DNA of 64,000 bases from Lophium mytilinum (lineage: Eukaryota; Ascomycota; Dothideomycetes; Mytilinidiales; Mytilinidiaceae): the NCBI GenBank assembly GCA_010093605.1, contig MU004193.1, positions 1,185,520-1,249,519 of the forward strand, read 5' to 3'. Shown here piece by piece: positions 47,901-60,037 of this stretch. Each line of letters begins with the position of its first letter. The stretch's first letter is position 1. A program made the position numbers and the translations under genes. The notes under the pieces were generated by a model. The model was not told where the DNA came from and ran no database searches. It saw only the letters and a list, made by a program, of their open reading frames with translations.

Positions 47901-49600
47901 TATATATATATATAGGGCCGTTTTTTTTAATAAGTTCTACCTAGGATTTAATAATATATCTCTATATATTACAGCTTTTAGCTATATTAAGTCTATATAG
48001 TATTAGTATATATTCTATCTAACTATGCGTAAATAGGCGAATATTAACTATGCGCTTAATTAGGTTTATTAGGGCTAGGACTTAGAAGGGTTTAATAAGG
48101 CTACTAATCTATATAGCTGCCCTGGAGGCTTATTCTATAGTAGGACTTCTTTTCTCTACGGCCCTAAAACTCTATTATATTTAATAGTTATGCTATATAG
48201 AGGTTTATAGACGCTAACTTAGATAGTAGATCTAACTAACTTAGACGCTAATATTAAAGATAACCTAGATAATACTCTTCTAGATAAGAAGTTAGAGAAA
48301 GAAGATATAGATAAAGGGGATAAGTTTAATATTCTTTATTAAGGCCCTACTCTCCGGCGTATTAATTAAGGAGATCTTATAGGGGCTAGAGGTTACTACC
48401 TTACCTTAAAAATAGAGAAAGAGCGGCAACTATAGAATAATTCTAAATTGTCTAGGCGTCTCTAGAGAGTATTAGATATAATTACAGCTATAAGTATCCG
48501 TAGAACGCTAATAAGCCTTAGCCTAGATAGCCTTCTCTTAGGGAATATGCCGCTCTATATTATATAGCAGGTAATAGTTAGTATACTAGACTGTTTTAAA
48601 CCCTTTATTAAGAAGTACTATATAGTTATTAGAGAGAGATATATAGACCTTAAAGAAGAGTATAAAGAATAGCTAAGGTATAGAGTAGTAATTAATAAGC
48701 CGCCGCCTTTCTTTAGCCTAGGCGCCTTCCTAATAGGCTTAGGCAAGGAAAGGCTGCCCTAGATTTTTACATTAATTCCTAGGCTGGCTAAGTTAAAGAT
48801 ATAATAGGAAGAGCTTAGCTTAATAAGTAATCTAACCTTTACTCTAGAAGATATTAAAAATGCGGGCTAGATAGATTATATAGACTTAGAGAGTACTCTT
48901 ACTAAATAGTATACTAACCTACTAGCTAATTTAGGGAAGCTAAAGAAGATTAGAAGCATAGTTTAATATATTTAAGCTAAGAAGAAGAAGATACTAATTA
49001 TTAGCGAGGAGCCTATAGTTAATTTAGTTATCTATATTATAAGTTGCTATCTATCTCTATCTATAATTGGCGATTATTATCTAATAAACTAATATAATTA
49101 ATACTAGATAATTATAAAGACTATACTAACTAAAAAGCTTATATAGTTATATTTATTACTAATAGTTAAGTAATAGGAGTAATTTAATACTGGCTTTAAG
49201 CGTAATTAAGACAATCTAGCGGCCGTTAATATTTTAGTCGCGAACTAGAAGACTAGAGAAGTAGAAGGCTCTAACTTTACTTTTTAATGCACGTGCGTAA
49301 TAGTTATAGAGCTATAGACTATATCTAGCCTTAAGATATAGATTATATCTAGAGTGTAGTAGAAGAACTAGAGGTTTAATAGAATATACAGTATTATTCT
49401 TACCTATATAGAGGGTAATAACCTAGCAGATACGCTAGCTTAGTTCTATACGGTTAATAATAATAAGTTTATATATAAGGTTATGTAAAGTATACTAAAA
49501 AAGAAGGAAAACTAAGGAACTATTAGTACTAAGATAACTACTAAATATACTAATTATATAGTATATATAGTTCTATAGTAGACATTATAAAATAAACTAT
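44950..49600 (+). pseudogene. RIP-killed SNF2/helicase-like ATPase, about 1,500 codons
   Basis: Four widely spaced landmarks share one frame (45,181, 45,841, 46,471 and 47,431; also 49,381), so a single long coding sequence is likely. Order: a polar N-terminal region; a Glu/Lys/Ala-rich coiled coil at 46,440-46,690 (KEKELAEKELAEKALAEKAL type); then LILIDPPRIGKTL at 47,431-47,470, a Walker A where Arg probably replaced Gly. KKSLLN follows, then FFNKFYLGFNN near 47,930, best read as a mutated DEFHLG-type Walker B box, since each change is a RIP-type transition. A C-terminal region with LTYIEGNNLADTLA near 49,410 follows. The stops stand at Gln/Trp positions. The Walker A assignment is fairly firm, the SNF2 family call less so. 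Confidence 0.52.
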
Positions 49601-51900
49601 TTTAACTTCTACTTCTATAATATACTAGTAATTACCGCGTTAATAAGTATACTATATCTATAGCAGGTCTACTATAGACTGCCCGTTTTTAATATTAATA
49701 TAATCTACTTAACTATATACTTGCCGCAAGGCTTAGATATTAGTAGTGCGAGCCTTAAATATAATTTAAGGCCTAAGTATTAGCAATATAAACTATAGTA
49801 TTATATAGGTAAATATCTATATAGCGGCGCTAATACTCTATAGGCCTATATATATTATTAGTAATATTCTTGCATATTATAAGGTATAGAAAGGTTGCAA
49901 GAACCCTCTATTCTACCCTTTTAATCTAGACTGCAGGATATTAGTAGCTAGTATACATCTAATCTTACTTATATTCCTAATAAAGAGATTTAAATAAAGC
50001 AGCCTATAAATTAGAGTGTACTATAGGCCTATAGTAGTATAATTTAGTGCCGTATACATGTACTAGCTAAAAGAAAATAGGTAGAAAAGTATATACTTAC
50101 TAATGCTAAGCCCTTTCTAGCTACCTATATTTTAATATACTACTAACACTACAGCTAATTAGATATAGAGATAAGTTAGGTTAGTTTTAAGATAGTATAA
50201 TACGTTTACATGCCACTCTATAGCTAATTTAGACGCTATCTATTTATAACCTTTCTACTTAATTTAGAAAATACTCTAAAATACTATTATATTTATTACA
50301 CTTCTTAATATATCTAAGTTGCTAGAGAAAGTATATATTCCTAGTCCTAGCTATTATATAAATTAAATAAGAGTATTCTAAAATAGGCGTATAGGCCTAT
50401 ACTCTTAAATTATTAGTATCTCTATACTATATATAATTAGCTAAAGCCCTAAAGTATTATAATAGTGCTCTATAATAATATTAATAATTATAAAAAAGGG
50501 AGCACCGCCTAAGTATATATTTAGATAAATAAACCGGGCTATTATATAGTAATAGTTAATAATAGAGCATTATTTATAATTATCTCTAATACTTAAATAT
50601 ATAAATATATTAGGCAGCAGCATAAAATATAGAATTTTTAGCCTAATACTAAACTATCTAGATCTTATACTAACAACTTAATAAATGCTAGGTTGCTGTT
50701 AATATAAAGAGGCTTTAGTTCCTTCTTAAGAGAAGAGGTAGTATAGGTATTCTATTAATTACTGCAAAATAGTTACCGCTAAAGTAGCTAATTTAGTTAC
50801 GCAGACGCGATAAGAGTCTAGTCTTGGCACCCTATCGTCTAAATATGTATATAAACTAACTCTAACTTTACCTTTTCTACCCCTTTTATACCCTAAGAAT
50901 TGTTAAACTATTATATTATTAGATAAATAAGGCTAGTCCCTAATACCTAATAACCTTAAGCCGGACTCTAGAAATAAGCTTATATAGGGCCTTAATATTA
51001 GCGCCTATAAATATAATACGCTATATACTGCAATAGAGACTAAGATAAAATTAGTAGACCTACTAGGTAGATCCCTCTACTTAAAGATAATTAGGGGGAT
51101 AGTATAATCTATAATAATAGATATTATAAAGAAGTTTTCTAAAATGCTTTTACATGTTCCACTTAAAGAAGAATATAAGTAGATATTAAAACTTGCACAG
51201 TAATATAACTATAATAAGAAAAGACGAGATTATATTAATGCGTCTTATTATTCTAATTCTATAGATACTCCACCTACTAAATAAAATAGAACTTCGCCGC
51301 ACCCTAAATGCTACTGCAGTTTAGCGCATATAGAAATAAAGTTAATATTAGTAAAGTAGCTAGGTAGTAAGGCCGCCCGCATTATACTAGTATATAAACT
51401 TGCACCACCTATGCTACTAAAGAGTATACTAGTAATGCTGGCCCCTAAATTTAGTATACTTATTACTAGATTAAATATAATATTTAGTCTTAATATAGAA
51501 CGCAAAACTATATATTACTATATTGCGGATAATCTTAAGTTTCTAGTTAAGAATAAGGTAGACTAGTATATAGTAATAGTGCATTAGAGTTTATTAAGAG
51601 AACTAGACTATATTACCCTAATTATTAAGCCTTAGCTAAATAGTATATTAGATACATGCAATAATTTTAATTAATATAGCTAATATAGATAGATAATACC
51701 TCTATACCTATCTACTCTAGCTAGTACTATACTATTCTTCTACCTACATCTATATTAGCCTCTACTAGTTATAAACGCCTGCGTAATAAGATAAATAAGT
51801 AAGAGATTAGAGCTATAGAAAAAGTTAAAAAGAATATAAGGGTTATATAAGAGATAAGAGTACGGAACTATAAAAGGTAGAGAACTTAGATAGCGCAAGA
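49600..51900 (-). pseudogene. RIP-killed minus-strand frame, unknown protein
   Basis: Convergent with the helicase-like frame. Around 50,280-50,400 the minus strand reads AYTPILEYSYLIYIIARTR, then QLRYIKKCNKYNSILEYFL, with stops only at Gln positions. A 64-codon open stretch at 51,311-51,505 belongs to the same strand. No domain recognised. Confidence 0.35.
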
Positions 51901-53329
51901 GTCTATATACCTAGCTAACCTAATTTATAATTAAACTATTCTACAGCCCGCCTTACTAAGGGAACTAGACTAGGACTATACTACTCTAAGGCGGGGCCTT
52001 ATTATAACCTTATACTATCTTGCTAGACTAGAATATAGATAGCTTAATATCCCTATATATAGGTAGTATAGAGTTATCTAAACTATAGCTATTATTAAAA
52101 CTAGAAGTATAGCTATATAGCTAAATATTCTAACTAGATATATAGATTCTATAGGGGGGGAATTTACTACTAGTAGACTACCCTTCTATTCTTCTATCTA
52201 GGGACCTTTCTACTATAGAGAAGTACCCTATAATATAGTATGCAACCGCTTGCGGCGTAGCAACTAATAGAGGGCCGGAATTATAGAAAGAAGGCCTAAA
52301 TAGTGGTAAAAAGAGTATTTTAGGCTAAGAGAGAGAAGGATATAATAGCTTAAGGTTGCGCAATTTAGTTAGTAAAGGTAGAGGCGTTTATTATAGATAA
52401 TATAGAAGAGAGACATATACTATAGCTAGAGAAGATAGCTAGCGGGTTATTTGCGCCTAAGTAGGTTGCCTAACCGGGGATAAAGTTAGCGATAAGGGGA
52501 CGGCTGCGCGTTATAATATTAATACCTCTATTAGGGCCTTTAACTTAGCTAGCTATCTATCTAATAATATAGAACGCAAAGTCTATAATCTCTTAACTAA
52601 CTACTATTTTAATAGCGTAGGAGATGCTATCTAGGAATAATAGTAGAAGGTAGCAGCGCGCGTGCAGCAATTAGTAGAAGTTAATATAAGTGCGTAAGTA
52701 TAAGCTCTAGTCTAAGGCAATATAATAGGAGAGATAATTGCGTAGATAGAAATATTTAATTATATAGAATAATAGGGCTTTATTAAGGGGGGGATAGAAA
52801 AGAGGTATATAACTAGCTAAAGACGCTAAGTTAATATATATAGACTGCATCTAGCTAGCTCTATTATATTCTATTATAATAAATACGCAACTTACTCCCC
52901 CTTTATTCCCTTCTCTCTACGCTACTTAATTATAATCTACTTTACTTCCCTTTATAGTTATTATTCTTATACTCTACCTTAAGAAATAGAATATTCTTTT
53001 ACTACACGCCCTCTATTTATTATTTAGTAAGGCTTAATATTACCTACTTAAATATAGTAAAAGGTAATATAGAACTATCTCTCTCTACCCTAAATAGAGA
53101 CTTACTATATAACTTAAACGTGCTATACTATATATTCTATCTATAGTACACGTTAATATATATATAGCTAACGCGTATAACTATAGATAGTAAAGAAGTA
53201 AAAATGCGCTACCTTAAAACTAATTAACACGGTAACGCGCCTAGCTCCCTTAACTCTAACGCCTGCTAACTAATAATAAATATATAGAACTTAATAAGTA
53301 AAAGAGAATATACTACTAGAATATTCTAA

Positions 53330-55800
53330 GACGGCGATGCTATATTATCTCGGCCGTCTAGCCGCACCTTATCTCTTGCTAGAAAGAGAAAACGCGGTAT
53401 AGAGGATAAGGATAGGCACACGCCTATTTTCTAATCTAGTAATACTAACTTCCGCGTATAAATAGACTTTAAGCGTAAGATTAGCTTATATATATATTAT
53501 AGCTACTCTACTAAGTAGTATATACTAATAAATACCTATTAGAGTGCCGCCGTAGTCTAAGATAAGATAGCGGCTAGAATAGAAGCCCGCAGGGCTATTA
53601 ACTAAATAACTAGGTTTAATATCTTTGCGTTAAGCAGTCTACTATCCTCCTCTTCTACTAGCCGCTTCTTAGGTATAGGTAGAGGCATACCCGTCTATAA
53701 CTGCATTAGCTCCCTTAGTATAAAATAACGCAGTAAAATAATTTAGATATAGGATGGTGTAGATAGGCATGCTAAAGTACTAACTATAAAGGTAAAATAT
53801 ATAGTAGTAGAAGAATAAATAAGATACTAGATACTTAGAAGTATAGTATTAGGTACTAATATAATTAGAAAATATAGTAACAACCTTATAGCCTAGACTA
53901 AGAGTATTAGGCTAGATATATTTTAGTAAGTGCTAATATAAATATAGGTAGACGTCTATAAAGACTAACTATTCTATACTTAAGCTAATATCCCTACTAC
54001 TCTAAACCCTTTTTACGCGTAGAAGGTATATTACTCTCTCCCTACTCCTATAACCTTATATAATGGCTAATTATAATATATAACCTAGATTTATAATACT
54101 TTTAGTTATTTCTATAATGCTATAATAAAGGTTACTTATAATATTATATAAGAATGCTATAGTCTTAGTTTTATAACTCTAGATATTACCAGCACCGCGT
54201 TAACACTAATAAAGAATTAGAACTATCTCTTTAGGGTAGATAAAGACTAAGCTAAGATTAGTTACTAACCTAGTATTAGATAGCATTCTAATAGATTATA
54301 GAGGCTACTAGTAATCTTTATAGCTAAGGCTATTTAGGTAGTAGTTATAGACCTACTCTTTATAGGACGGTCTATAAACGCCTTAGAGATATAAAGATAC
54401 TTAAAAGAGTTTTTTAACCCCCTCTTAGGTAATACTATTATATATATATATACTTGCCTCTACTATACTATTAGTAAATATACCTTAGGCTAGAAGCGCA
54501 TAAACCTAATTTATAGGGTTACTACTACTAGTATTAACTACCGCCCCCCTTATATAAGACTATGCTAACTATAAGCTAGGGTAGTAAATTATAATAAATA
54601 TCTTGCCTAATAGCGGGCACTTAGCTTACGCTATAAGCACTAACTATTATCCTACTAGTAAGAATTTATTATAAAACGGGTAGGTTAGTATATAAACTAT
54701 AAAGAAGATAATAATAAGAATATATATAATAACTCTAACCGCTATAATGCATTAGATTTAACTAAAGATATAATACTAGAATAATAATAGGCCTTTACTA
54801 CAAGGGTGGCAAGAATAGAAGTAAAGAAGCGGGATTAGTAGCGGAACCTTATTAACTAACGTAAGAAGATATATACGCTAATAAAGCGCATTAAGAGCGA
54901 AGCATAACTATTTAACTCTAGGTACTTATTCTTACCGCGTTTAATTCTATCTAGCCCCCCTCTTAGGGACACTTTATTAGATATTATAGATAGTATAGGT
55001 AATTATATAAGGTAGAGAGCTAAAGTATAATATACTAATTATATTAACTATAGAATAATAAGATTAATAATATAGAGCCTCTTACTAATAATAACTTATA
55101 CCGCTTAGCTCTAATTTATAGGGAGGCTAAGGAGAGTATTAAGATAAAGAACTGCTAGAAGTAGTGCCCTCTTAATCTCTTATTTATATAATTTAGGCAG
55201 CGGTTCTATATAAAGGAAGATAAATGCGGCTAGTATAAAAATAATACTATAATTATATTTAATAAGGACTAATATTAAAAGTTTATAGCTGCCTACGTTA
55301 AGGCATAGAATTCTAGAGAAGGAAGCCTGCGGCTAGTTATTAAGTTGCTTAAGAGTATTAGGGATAAGGAATAGTAGTATAGAATTAGTAAATAGGGTGT
55401 AAGTAGGCTCTATCTTATACTTAGTATTATCTTTCTATTTTATAATATATATACCGCAATTAGATGTATCCTAAATTACTATATAGTCTACTATCTAACG
55501 CGCAATGTATATATCGCGTGCTATTCCCTAGCCTAGATATCTAGCGCACGCGTTACTAGCTCTAATAGTCTACTAGAATATTAAAATTATTAAGGTTAGT
55601 AATAGTTACATAATTCTTAGAAATATATATAGGTATTACTATCTATATAACGCGTAAAGTCTATAATATATATAAAGTTACTATAGACTATAAAGCCCTA
55701 GTAGAGGTAGTAAGAAGAGATAACTAGATATACTAGTGCAACTTTAAATTTCCTACTATACGCGATAATTATGTATTTAGTATATAAGGCCCCATTTATA
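53330..55800 (+). pseudogene. RIP-killed plus-strand frame with basic N-terminal patch, unknown protein
   Basis: Starts near DGDAILSRPSSRTLSLARK with a following RKRG patch that looks like a nuclear localisation signal. It continues with readable segments (NIPTTLNPFYAQKVYYSLP; RRVLR) past stops at Gln/Trp positions. It is the last sizeable frame before the right end of the large element. Frame continuity over the whole span was not verified base by base. Confidence 0.33.
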
Positions 55801-56086
55801 TTATTATCTATCTATCTATAACCTAGGCGGATTGGGCGGTTTTAAAAGGTTAGATAGAGGAGGTAGATAGCTATATTTATAAGGACTATAAAGTAGTTAT
55901 TAACTATAATAATTACCTATAATACTAGATTATCTATAATTAAGAATTATCTACGCAGCCTGCGCGTAAATTTTATATAAGAAGTGGGTAAACTTTTATA
56001 GAGTGGCGCAAAGCCCGCGGAGCGGTAAAATGCGTAGTCTTCTAGAAGGTTACGTAAGTAACTAGTATTCTCTACGCGTTTCTTAA

Positions 56087-56105
56087 TTTAGAAATTCCTA
56101 ATATA
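56087..56105 (-). repeat. Right terminal inverted repeat of the 26.65-kb element
   Basis: Reverse complement TATATTAGGAATTTCTAAA, matching the left end at 16 of 19 positions. The pogo-like transposase frame resumes within about 10 bases. Confidence 0.6.
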
Positions 56106-57045
56106 TATAAAGGACGTAATTATATATATTAATAAGTACGCGTATAATAATAAGATGCTATTCTATTCCTAGATAGAGAATAAGTACCTTCTAGCTAATT
56201 AGAATACTGCGGGTAATCCTCTAGAGTCTCTTCTTTTACTTAATGCTGCGGCGTTTTATAAGACTAAGGCTATTAAGAATCTACTTATAGTAAATCGGGT
56301 ATATATTTTAATAATTCCCGGTAGCTATATAGGCTATCTATAGCCTCTTAATATAGCTATTAATAAGCCTTTTAAGGAGTAGATTACTAAGAATATAGAG
56401 AATTATCTAGAAGTTTAGTATAGGCGTAGAGAGTAGCCTAAGAAAGATAAGCTAATTAATAAGAGAATTCTTACTATATACGTAGTCTCTTATATATAGA
56501 GGGTTCTTAAATTAAAGCCTAAGCTTATCTAAAAAGTATTTAAAGATATAGAAATTACGCTGCTAGCTAATAGAAGTTAGGACTATAAGATATAGATAAA
56601 GGGATATAACCCTAATATATAGAACTTATCTACCTAGGCTAAAGCCCCTATTATTCCTATATATATTAAATAGAAGGTTAACTTTAATAATAATAATCTT
56701 ACCTTTATTAACTAAGATAAGAATATATTTAGCTATATCTATAAATTAGAAACTATTAAGTAGCTTAAGATAGTATATAGAAGGCGCGGTTTAAGAGGCT
56801 ACTTAAGACTTAGAAAGTAGTAGCTAGTAGAGAGGCTAATAGCGTATAATCTAGAGCGCTATAGCTTAATTTCTAAGAGGCATTTAAATACTACTAATAA
56901 CCCTATTAATTTAACTATTACCTAGAATAATAGCTTTCTATCTTCTAGTATTAAAGCTAGTAACTTAGATAATAGGCCTATTATCTTAGATTCTTAATAT
57001 AATGTATATTAGTAGAGTTATAGTAGTTAGAAATTAGGGGGGGTG
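56106..57045 (+). pseudogene. RIP-killed pogo-like DDE transposase, C-terminal part
   Basis: The plus-strand frame opens with INKYAYNNKMLFYS, then LLLLNAAAFYKT (expected LLLDAAAFHKT; the catalytic Asp now reads Asn). Near 56,310-56,380 it reads IIPGSYIGYLQPLNIAINK, then PFKE, the last catalytic block of pogo/CENP-B-type enzymes (IPGG-x-T-x-x-(L/V)QPLDV-x-(V/I)NKPFK), where the expected Asp again reads Asn. It supplies the missing second half of the transposase at 28,470-29,455, on the same strand. Stops are RIP-type. Confidence 0.72.
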
Positions 57046-57267
57046 TACTATAAGGGCGCTTAAGAGGGGCTAGTATTAAGAGGCTAATTTTTTAATATTT
57101 TAATTATAAATACTAGTTTTAATATATATACTATATATTTACTACCTAGAGTAATAGCTAATTAATTATAATATATTCTATCTTATTCTATCTAAAAGCG
57201 CGTTCTAATCTATTAGATATTAGCTATTCTACATCCTCTAGCGGTAGCTGCCAAGAGTGTATTATAA
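57046..57267. other. 3' end of split transposon and spacer
   Basis: Includes GGGCGCTTAAGAGGGGCTAG at about 57,053-57,072, weakly related in inverted orientation to the left edge of the split element. RIP-mutated. Confidence 0.35.
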
Positions 57268-58020
57268 GGAAATAGAAAGTCTATAGAAGGGCCGCGTAGC
57301 CTTACTATAAATCTACTTAAGAATAATAACTTAATTAAATATTTATTAATCCTTACGTGCTTTTAATAGGTTAATAGCGTGCATATAGGCTAATAGCGTG
57401 CTTAATTATAGCTAGATTATATTAGTAGATTTAAAAGATTCGCGGTTTAAATAAAGTATATAGGCCTAGAGTATAAAAATAGTCTACGCCTCCAGCTATT
57501 ACACTTTCTTTAGTACGTAAATCTCTTAAATCTACTAATATAATCTAGCTATAATTAAGCGCGCTATTAGCCCGCATGCACGCCGTTAACCTGTTAAAAG
57601 CGCGTAAGGATTAATAAATATTTAAGTAAAAAGAAAGCGGTCTAGCTAGAAATTAAACTATAAAAAGAGTGCTACTAACCCCCCGCTCTCTATGCTTCTA
57701 CAGTTTAAATTCCTGTAATAAAAGCTCCTTAAGCTTATTATATTAAAAATTTAAACTATAGAAGCACTATACTAACTACTAAGCTATACTAGAACTAGAT
57801 AAATTTACTTATAAAATATTCTATATATATATATCTTTAAACTGTAAATCTCTTAAATCTACTAATATAGTCTAGCTATAATTAAGCGCGCTGTTAGCCT
57901 GTATACACGCCGTTAACCTTTTAAAAGCGCGTAGTTATTCTATAATAATTAACTAAGTTATTACTCTTAAGTAGATTTATAGTAAGGCTGCGCAGCCCTT
58001 CTATAGACTTCCTGTTTTAT
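57268..58020. repeat. Nested inverted-repeat block with about 180-bp arms
   Basis: Arm A (57,268-57,449) and arm C (57,838-58,020) pair as imperfect inverted repeats over about 180 bp, for example AAGTCTATAGAAGGGC...AGCCTTACTATAAATCTACT. A partial third copy (57,516-57,628) lies between them in the orientation of arm C. At the centre is a smaller palindrome (57,691-57,726 with 57,731-57,766). It looks like a non-autonomous TIR element with internal rearrangement. Confidence 0.75.
57735..57800 (-). other. tRNA-like sequence (possible SINE/tRNA relic)
   Basis: On the minus strand TAGCTTAGTAGTTAG (57,772-57,786) resembles a pol III A box and AGTTTAAATTT (57,748-57,758) a decayed B box (expected GGTTCAAATCC). 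The plus-strand half of the same palindrome has the closer TTTAAATTCC. No complete cloverleaf can be drawn. Confidence 0.35.
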
Positions 58021-58640
58021 GCGGTCTATTATAGAAAAATTTACAACTTATTTAAATTTCTATTAATTTTATTTAAACTAGAACTAAATTAATTAGGTTT
58101 ATCTAATCTATTTACTATCTAAAGTAGAACTCTATGCAACTATTATAGAGGTAGAAATCTACGCCTAGAAACTTAGTAAAATATATACTACTATTATACT
58201 AAACTTTATCTTCCGCTTAATACTAAGGTAACTATCTAGATACTTATAGCCTCTACCTAGGCATATTATATATCTAATAACACGCCTACTAGCTTATAGG
58301 CGTGTGTTAATAGGCATATAATTCTCTTTCTTTATCTAATCTTAGTATTATCCCTTAGTATCTTAGAGAGAGATTCTAGAACCTCTAGATATATTATATG
58401 TCTAATCTATAGGCTAATAATAGATAAGAATATACTTCTTATCTATTTTAAAGCGTAGAGAATTAATATAGTTATATATAGTATCTATAAGATAAGAATT
58501 AGTAAAGTAATATATAAGAAAAGTAGAAAAAATATATATAAACTGCCTTAAATTCCCCTAAGGTAATTAGGGCTTTATTTACAGTTGCATAGGCTATTAT
58601 TAAATAGAAAGATATATAGATTTAAGTATATTTATATAGA
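58021..58640. other. Right margin of the RIP island
   Basis: RIP-mutated, unassigned. A hairpin with arms TAACACGCCTA (58,278-58,288) and TAGGCGTGTGTTA (58,297-58,309) is visible. Normal composition resumes near 58,640. Confidence 0.45.
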
Positions 58641-59108
58641 GGCTTAATGTATCTAGGCACTGAGCGGGTGCGGCGGATGAGGAATTAGAAATAGAGCCCC
58701 CTGCTAGCGCTGCCAAGAGAGGCGTCTCGATATGCAGAAACTATACGGTACCTAACGACTCGTATTCCAGCATCATGTCTGCATCTGAACAGCCTAAAGC
58801 GTCTAGCCTCGCGGTACCTGGCGGATCAATATGACTGCCCAATCGCCTTCGTCGGCGGGATAGCGGAAGCAAAAACATCGGGTGACGTCGTCGCTTTTCA
58901 TAGCAGACGGCACATGGATCGCCACGCTTTCATGCAGGACAGCGGGCTAGAATACCTGCAGATTTTTACGAACGGACCCTGCGTGGAGGTCTTTCCCATA
59001 TTTTCCCCCTGGCATGATCCTTCTTCCTCTTGCCTGCAACCCTCACTCGATTCAGAAAAACAATTGATCCTTCTCGCTTTTGTATAATCTTTTTGTATCA
59101 TCACAATA
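58641..59108. other. Promoter region of the GH17 gene
   Basis: Only about 470 bp of normal-composition sequence separate the RIP island from the glucanase start codon; no further feature seen. Confidence 0.45.
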
Positions 59109-60037
59109 ATGCGCCCCTCCACATTCGCTTCGCTGCTCGCAGTGCTTTCTGGCTTCTCCGGCGCTGAGGCATACTGGAAGGGCTTCAATGTTGGCGCAAC
59201 CAACCCTGATGGCTCTTGCAAATCGACCGCGGATTGGAAGACTGTCTTCACGACTCTGAAAGGCCTTCCTGGAGCATTCACTTCCGTCCGCGTTTACGCG
59301 TCCTCCGACTGCGACACGCTCGCTAATGCCGTCCCTGCTGCTGTGGACACTGGAACTGGAATCTTGGTCGGTGTGTGGACCGAAGACGACGCTCACTTCG
59401 ATGCCGAGAAGCAAGCGCTTCTGAGTGCTATTCTAGAGCACGGATCCGACTGGATCATCGCAGTTGGTGTTGGAAACGAAGACCTCTACCGCGGCGACAC
59501 TACGGCCGACAAGCTTGCTTCTCAGATCCACGATGTTCGTGGCATGATTCGCTCCGTTGGTGCTAACCAGGAGGTTGGACACGTCGATACCTGGACCGCA
59601 TGGGTGAAGTCAGAGAACGCCGCTGTCATTCAAGCTTCCGACTTTGTTGGAACGGACGGCTACCCCTACTTCCAAGGCGCAGAGATTCAGAACGGCGCCA
59701 ACGTGTTCTGGGACTCTGTCCAGGCGACGCGCGATGTTGTCAACGCCGTTTCACCGGGAACCTGGGTGTGGATCACCGAGACGGGATGGCCGGTTAGCGG
59801 TGCCAACTTCGATGCATCTGTTGCTTCTGTTTCGAATGCGCAAGCGTACTGGACCAATGTGGCTTGCGCTGCTTTCGAGCAAGCTCACACTTTCTGGTAT
59901 GTTGTTGCGAACATTCTTACATGCTTGAGGACCCGTCAGCTGACTCGATTAGGTATGCGTACCAAGATTACTCGGCATCGCCGTCGTTTGGTGTCGTGGA
60001 CGCGAACAGGAACCCCGTCTACAACCTTGCTTGCTAG
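59109..60037 (+). CDS. Secreted GH17 beta-1,3-glucanase
   Basis: Two exons, 59109-59896 and 59953-60037, giving 290 residues. The 56-nt intron (donor GTATGT, acceptor ATTAG) splits a Trp codon and restores the tail YAYQDYSASPSFGVVDANR, ending Asn-Leu-Ala-Cys. Signal peptide at residues 1-21 (MRPSTFASLLAVLSGFSGAEA). The mature enzyme begins YWKGFNVGATNPDGSC. Catalytic residues of GH17 are visible: the acid/base Glu in VGVGNEDLYRG and the nucleophile Glu in WVWITETGWPV. The family hydrolyses or remodels beta-1,3-glucan in the cell wall (Bgl2/Scw-type); no GPI signal or Ser/Thr-rich stalk is present, so it is probably secreted or wall-associated. It is the first intact gene right of the RIP island. 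Confidence 0.92.

Larger units (their letters stand above)
29452..56105. mobile_element. 26.65-kb TIR-bounded element inserted in the pogo-like transposon, family unknown
   Basis: Left end 29,452-29,470 reads TATATTAGGAAAACCTAAA. Right end 56,087-56,105 read on the minus strand is TATATTAGGAATTTCTAAA, so 16 of 19 positions agree in inverted orientation, and two of the three differences can be C/T. The interrupted transposase resumes in frame directly outside these ends if a TATA-type target duplication is allowed for; in this TA-rich sequence the exact boundary is ambiguous by a few bases. The interior holds several RIP-degraded frames on both strands, including a helicase-like ATPase. No LTRs, reverse transcriptase or tyrosine recombinase were recognised. 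Confidence 0.62.
28051..58640. repeat. 30-kb RIP-mutated, TA-rich repeat island
   Basis: Composition changes abruptly at both edges. Inside, CpA and TpG are nearly absent and TpA is hugely over-represented, whereas CpG and GpC persist. That is what C-to-T change at CpA on either strand leaves behind. No living gene is expected; the content is nested transposon sequence listed separately. Confidence 0.92.

Noticed and set aside
29452-56105. The large element as a Starship
   Set aside because: No DUF3435/tyrosine-recombinase captain frame was recognisable near either end, and the ends are TIRs in a TA-rich target. RIP damage limits the test, so this is only provisionally rejected.
28051-58640. 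LTR retrotransposons or LINEs making up the island
   Set aside because: No long direct terminal repeats and no reverse-transcriptase, RNase H or integrase motif were found in the frames I could read.
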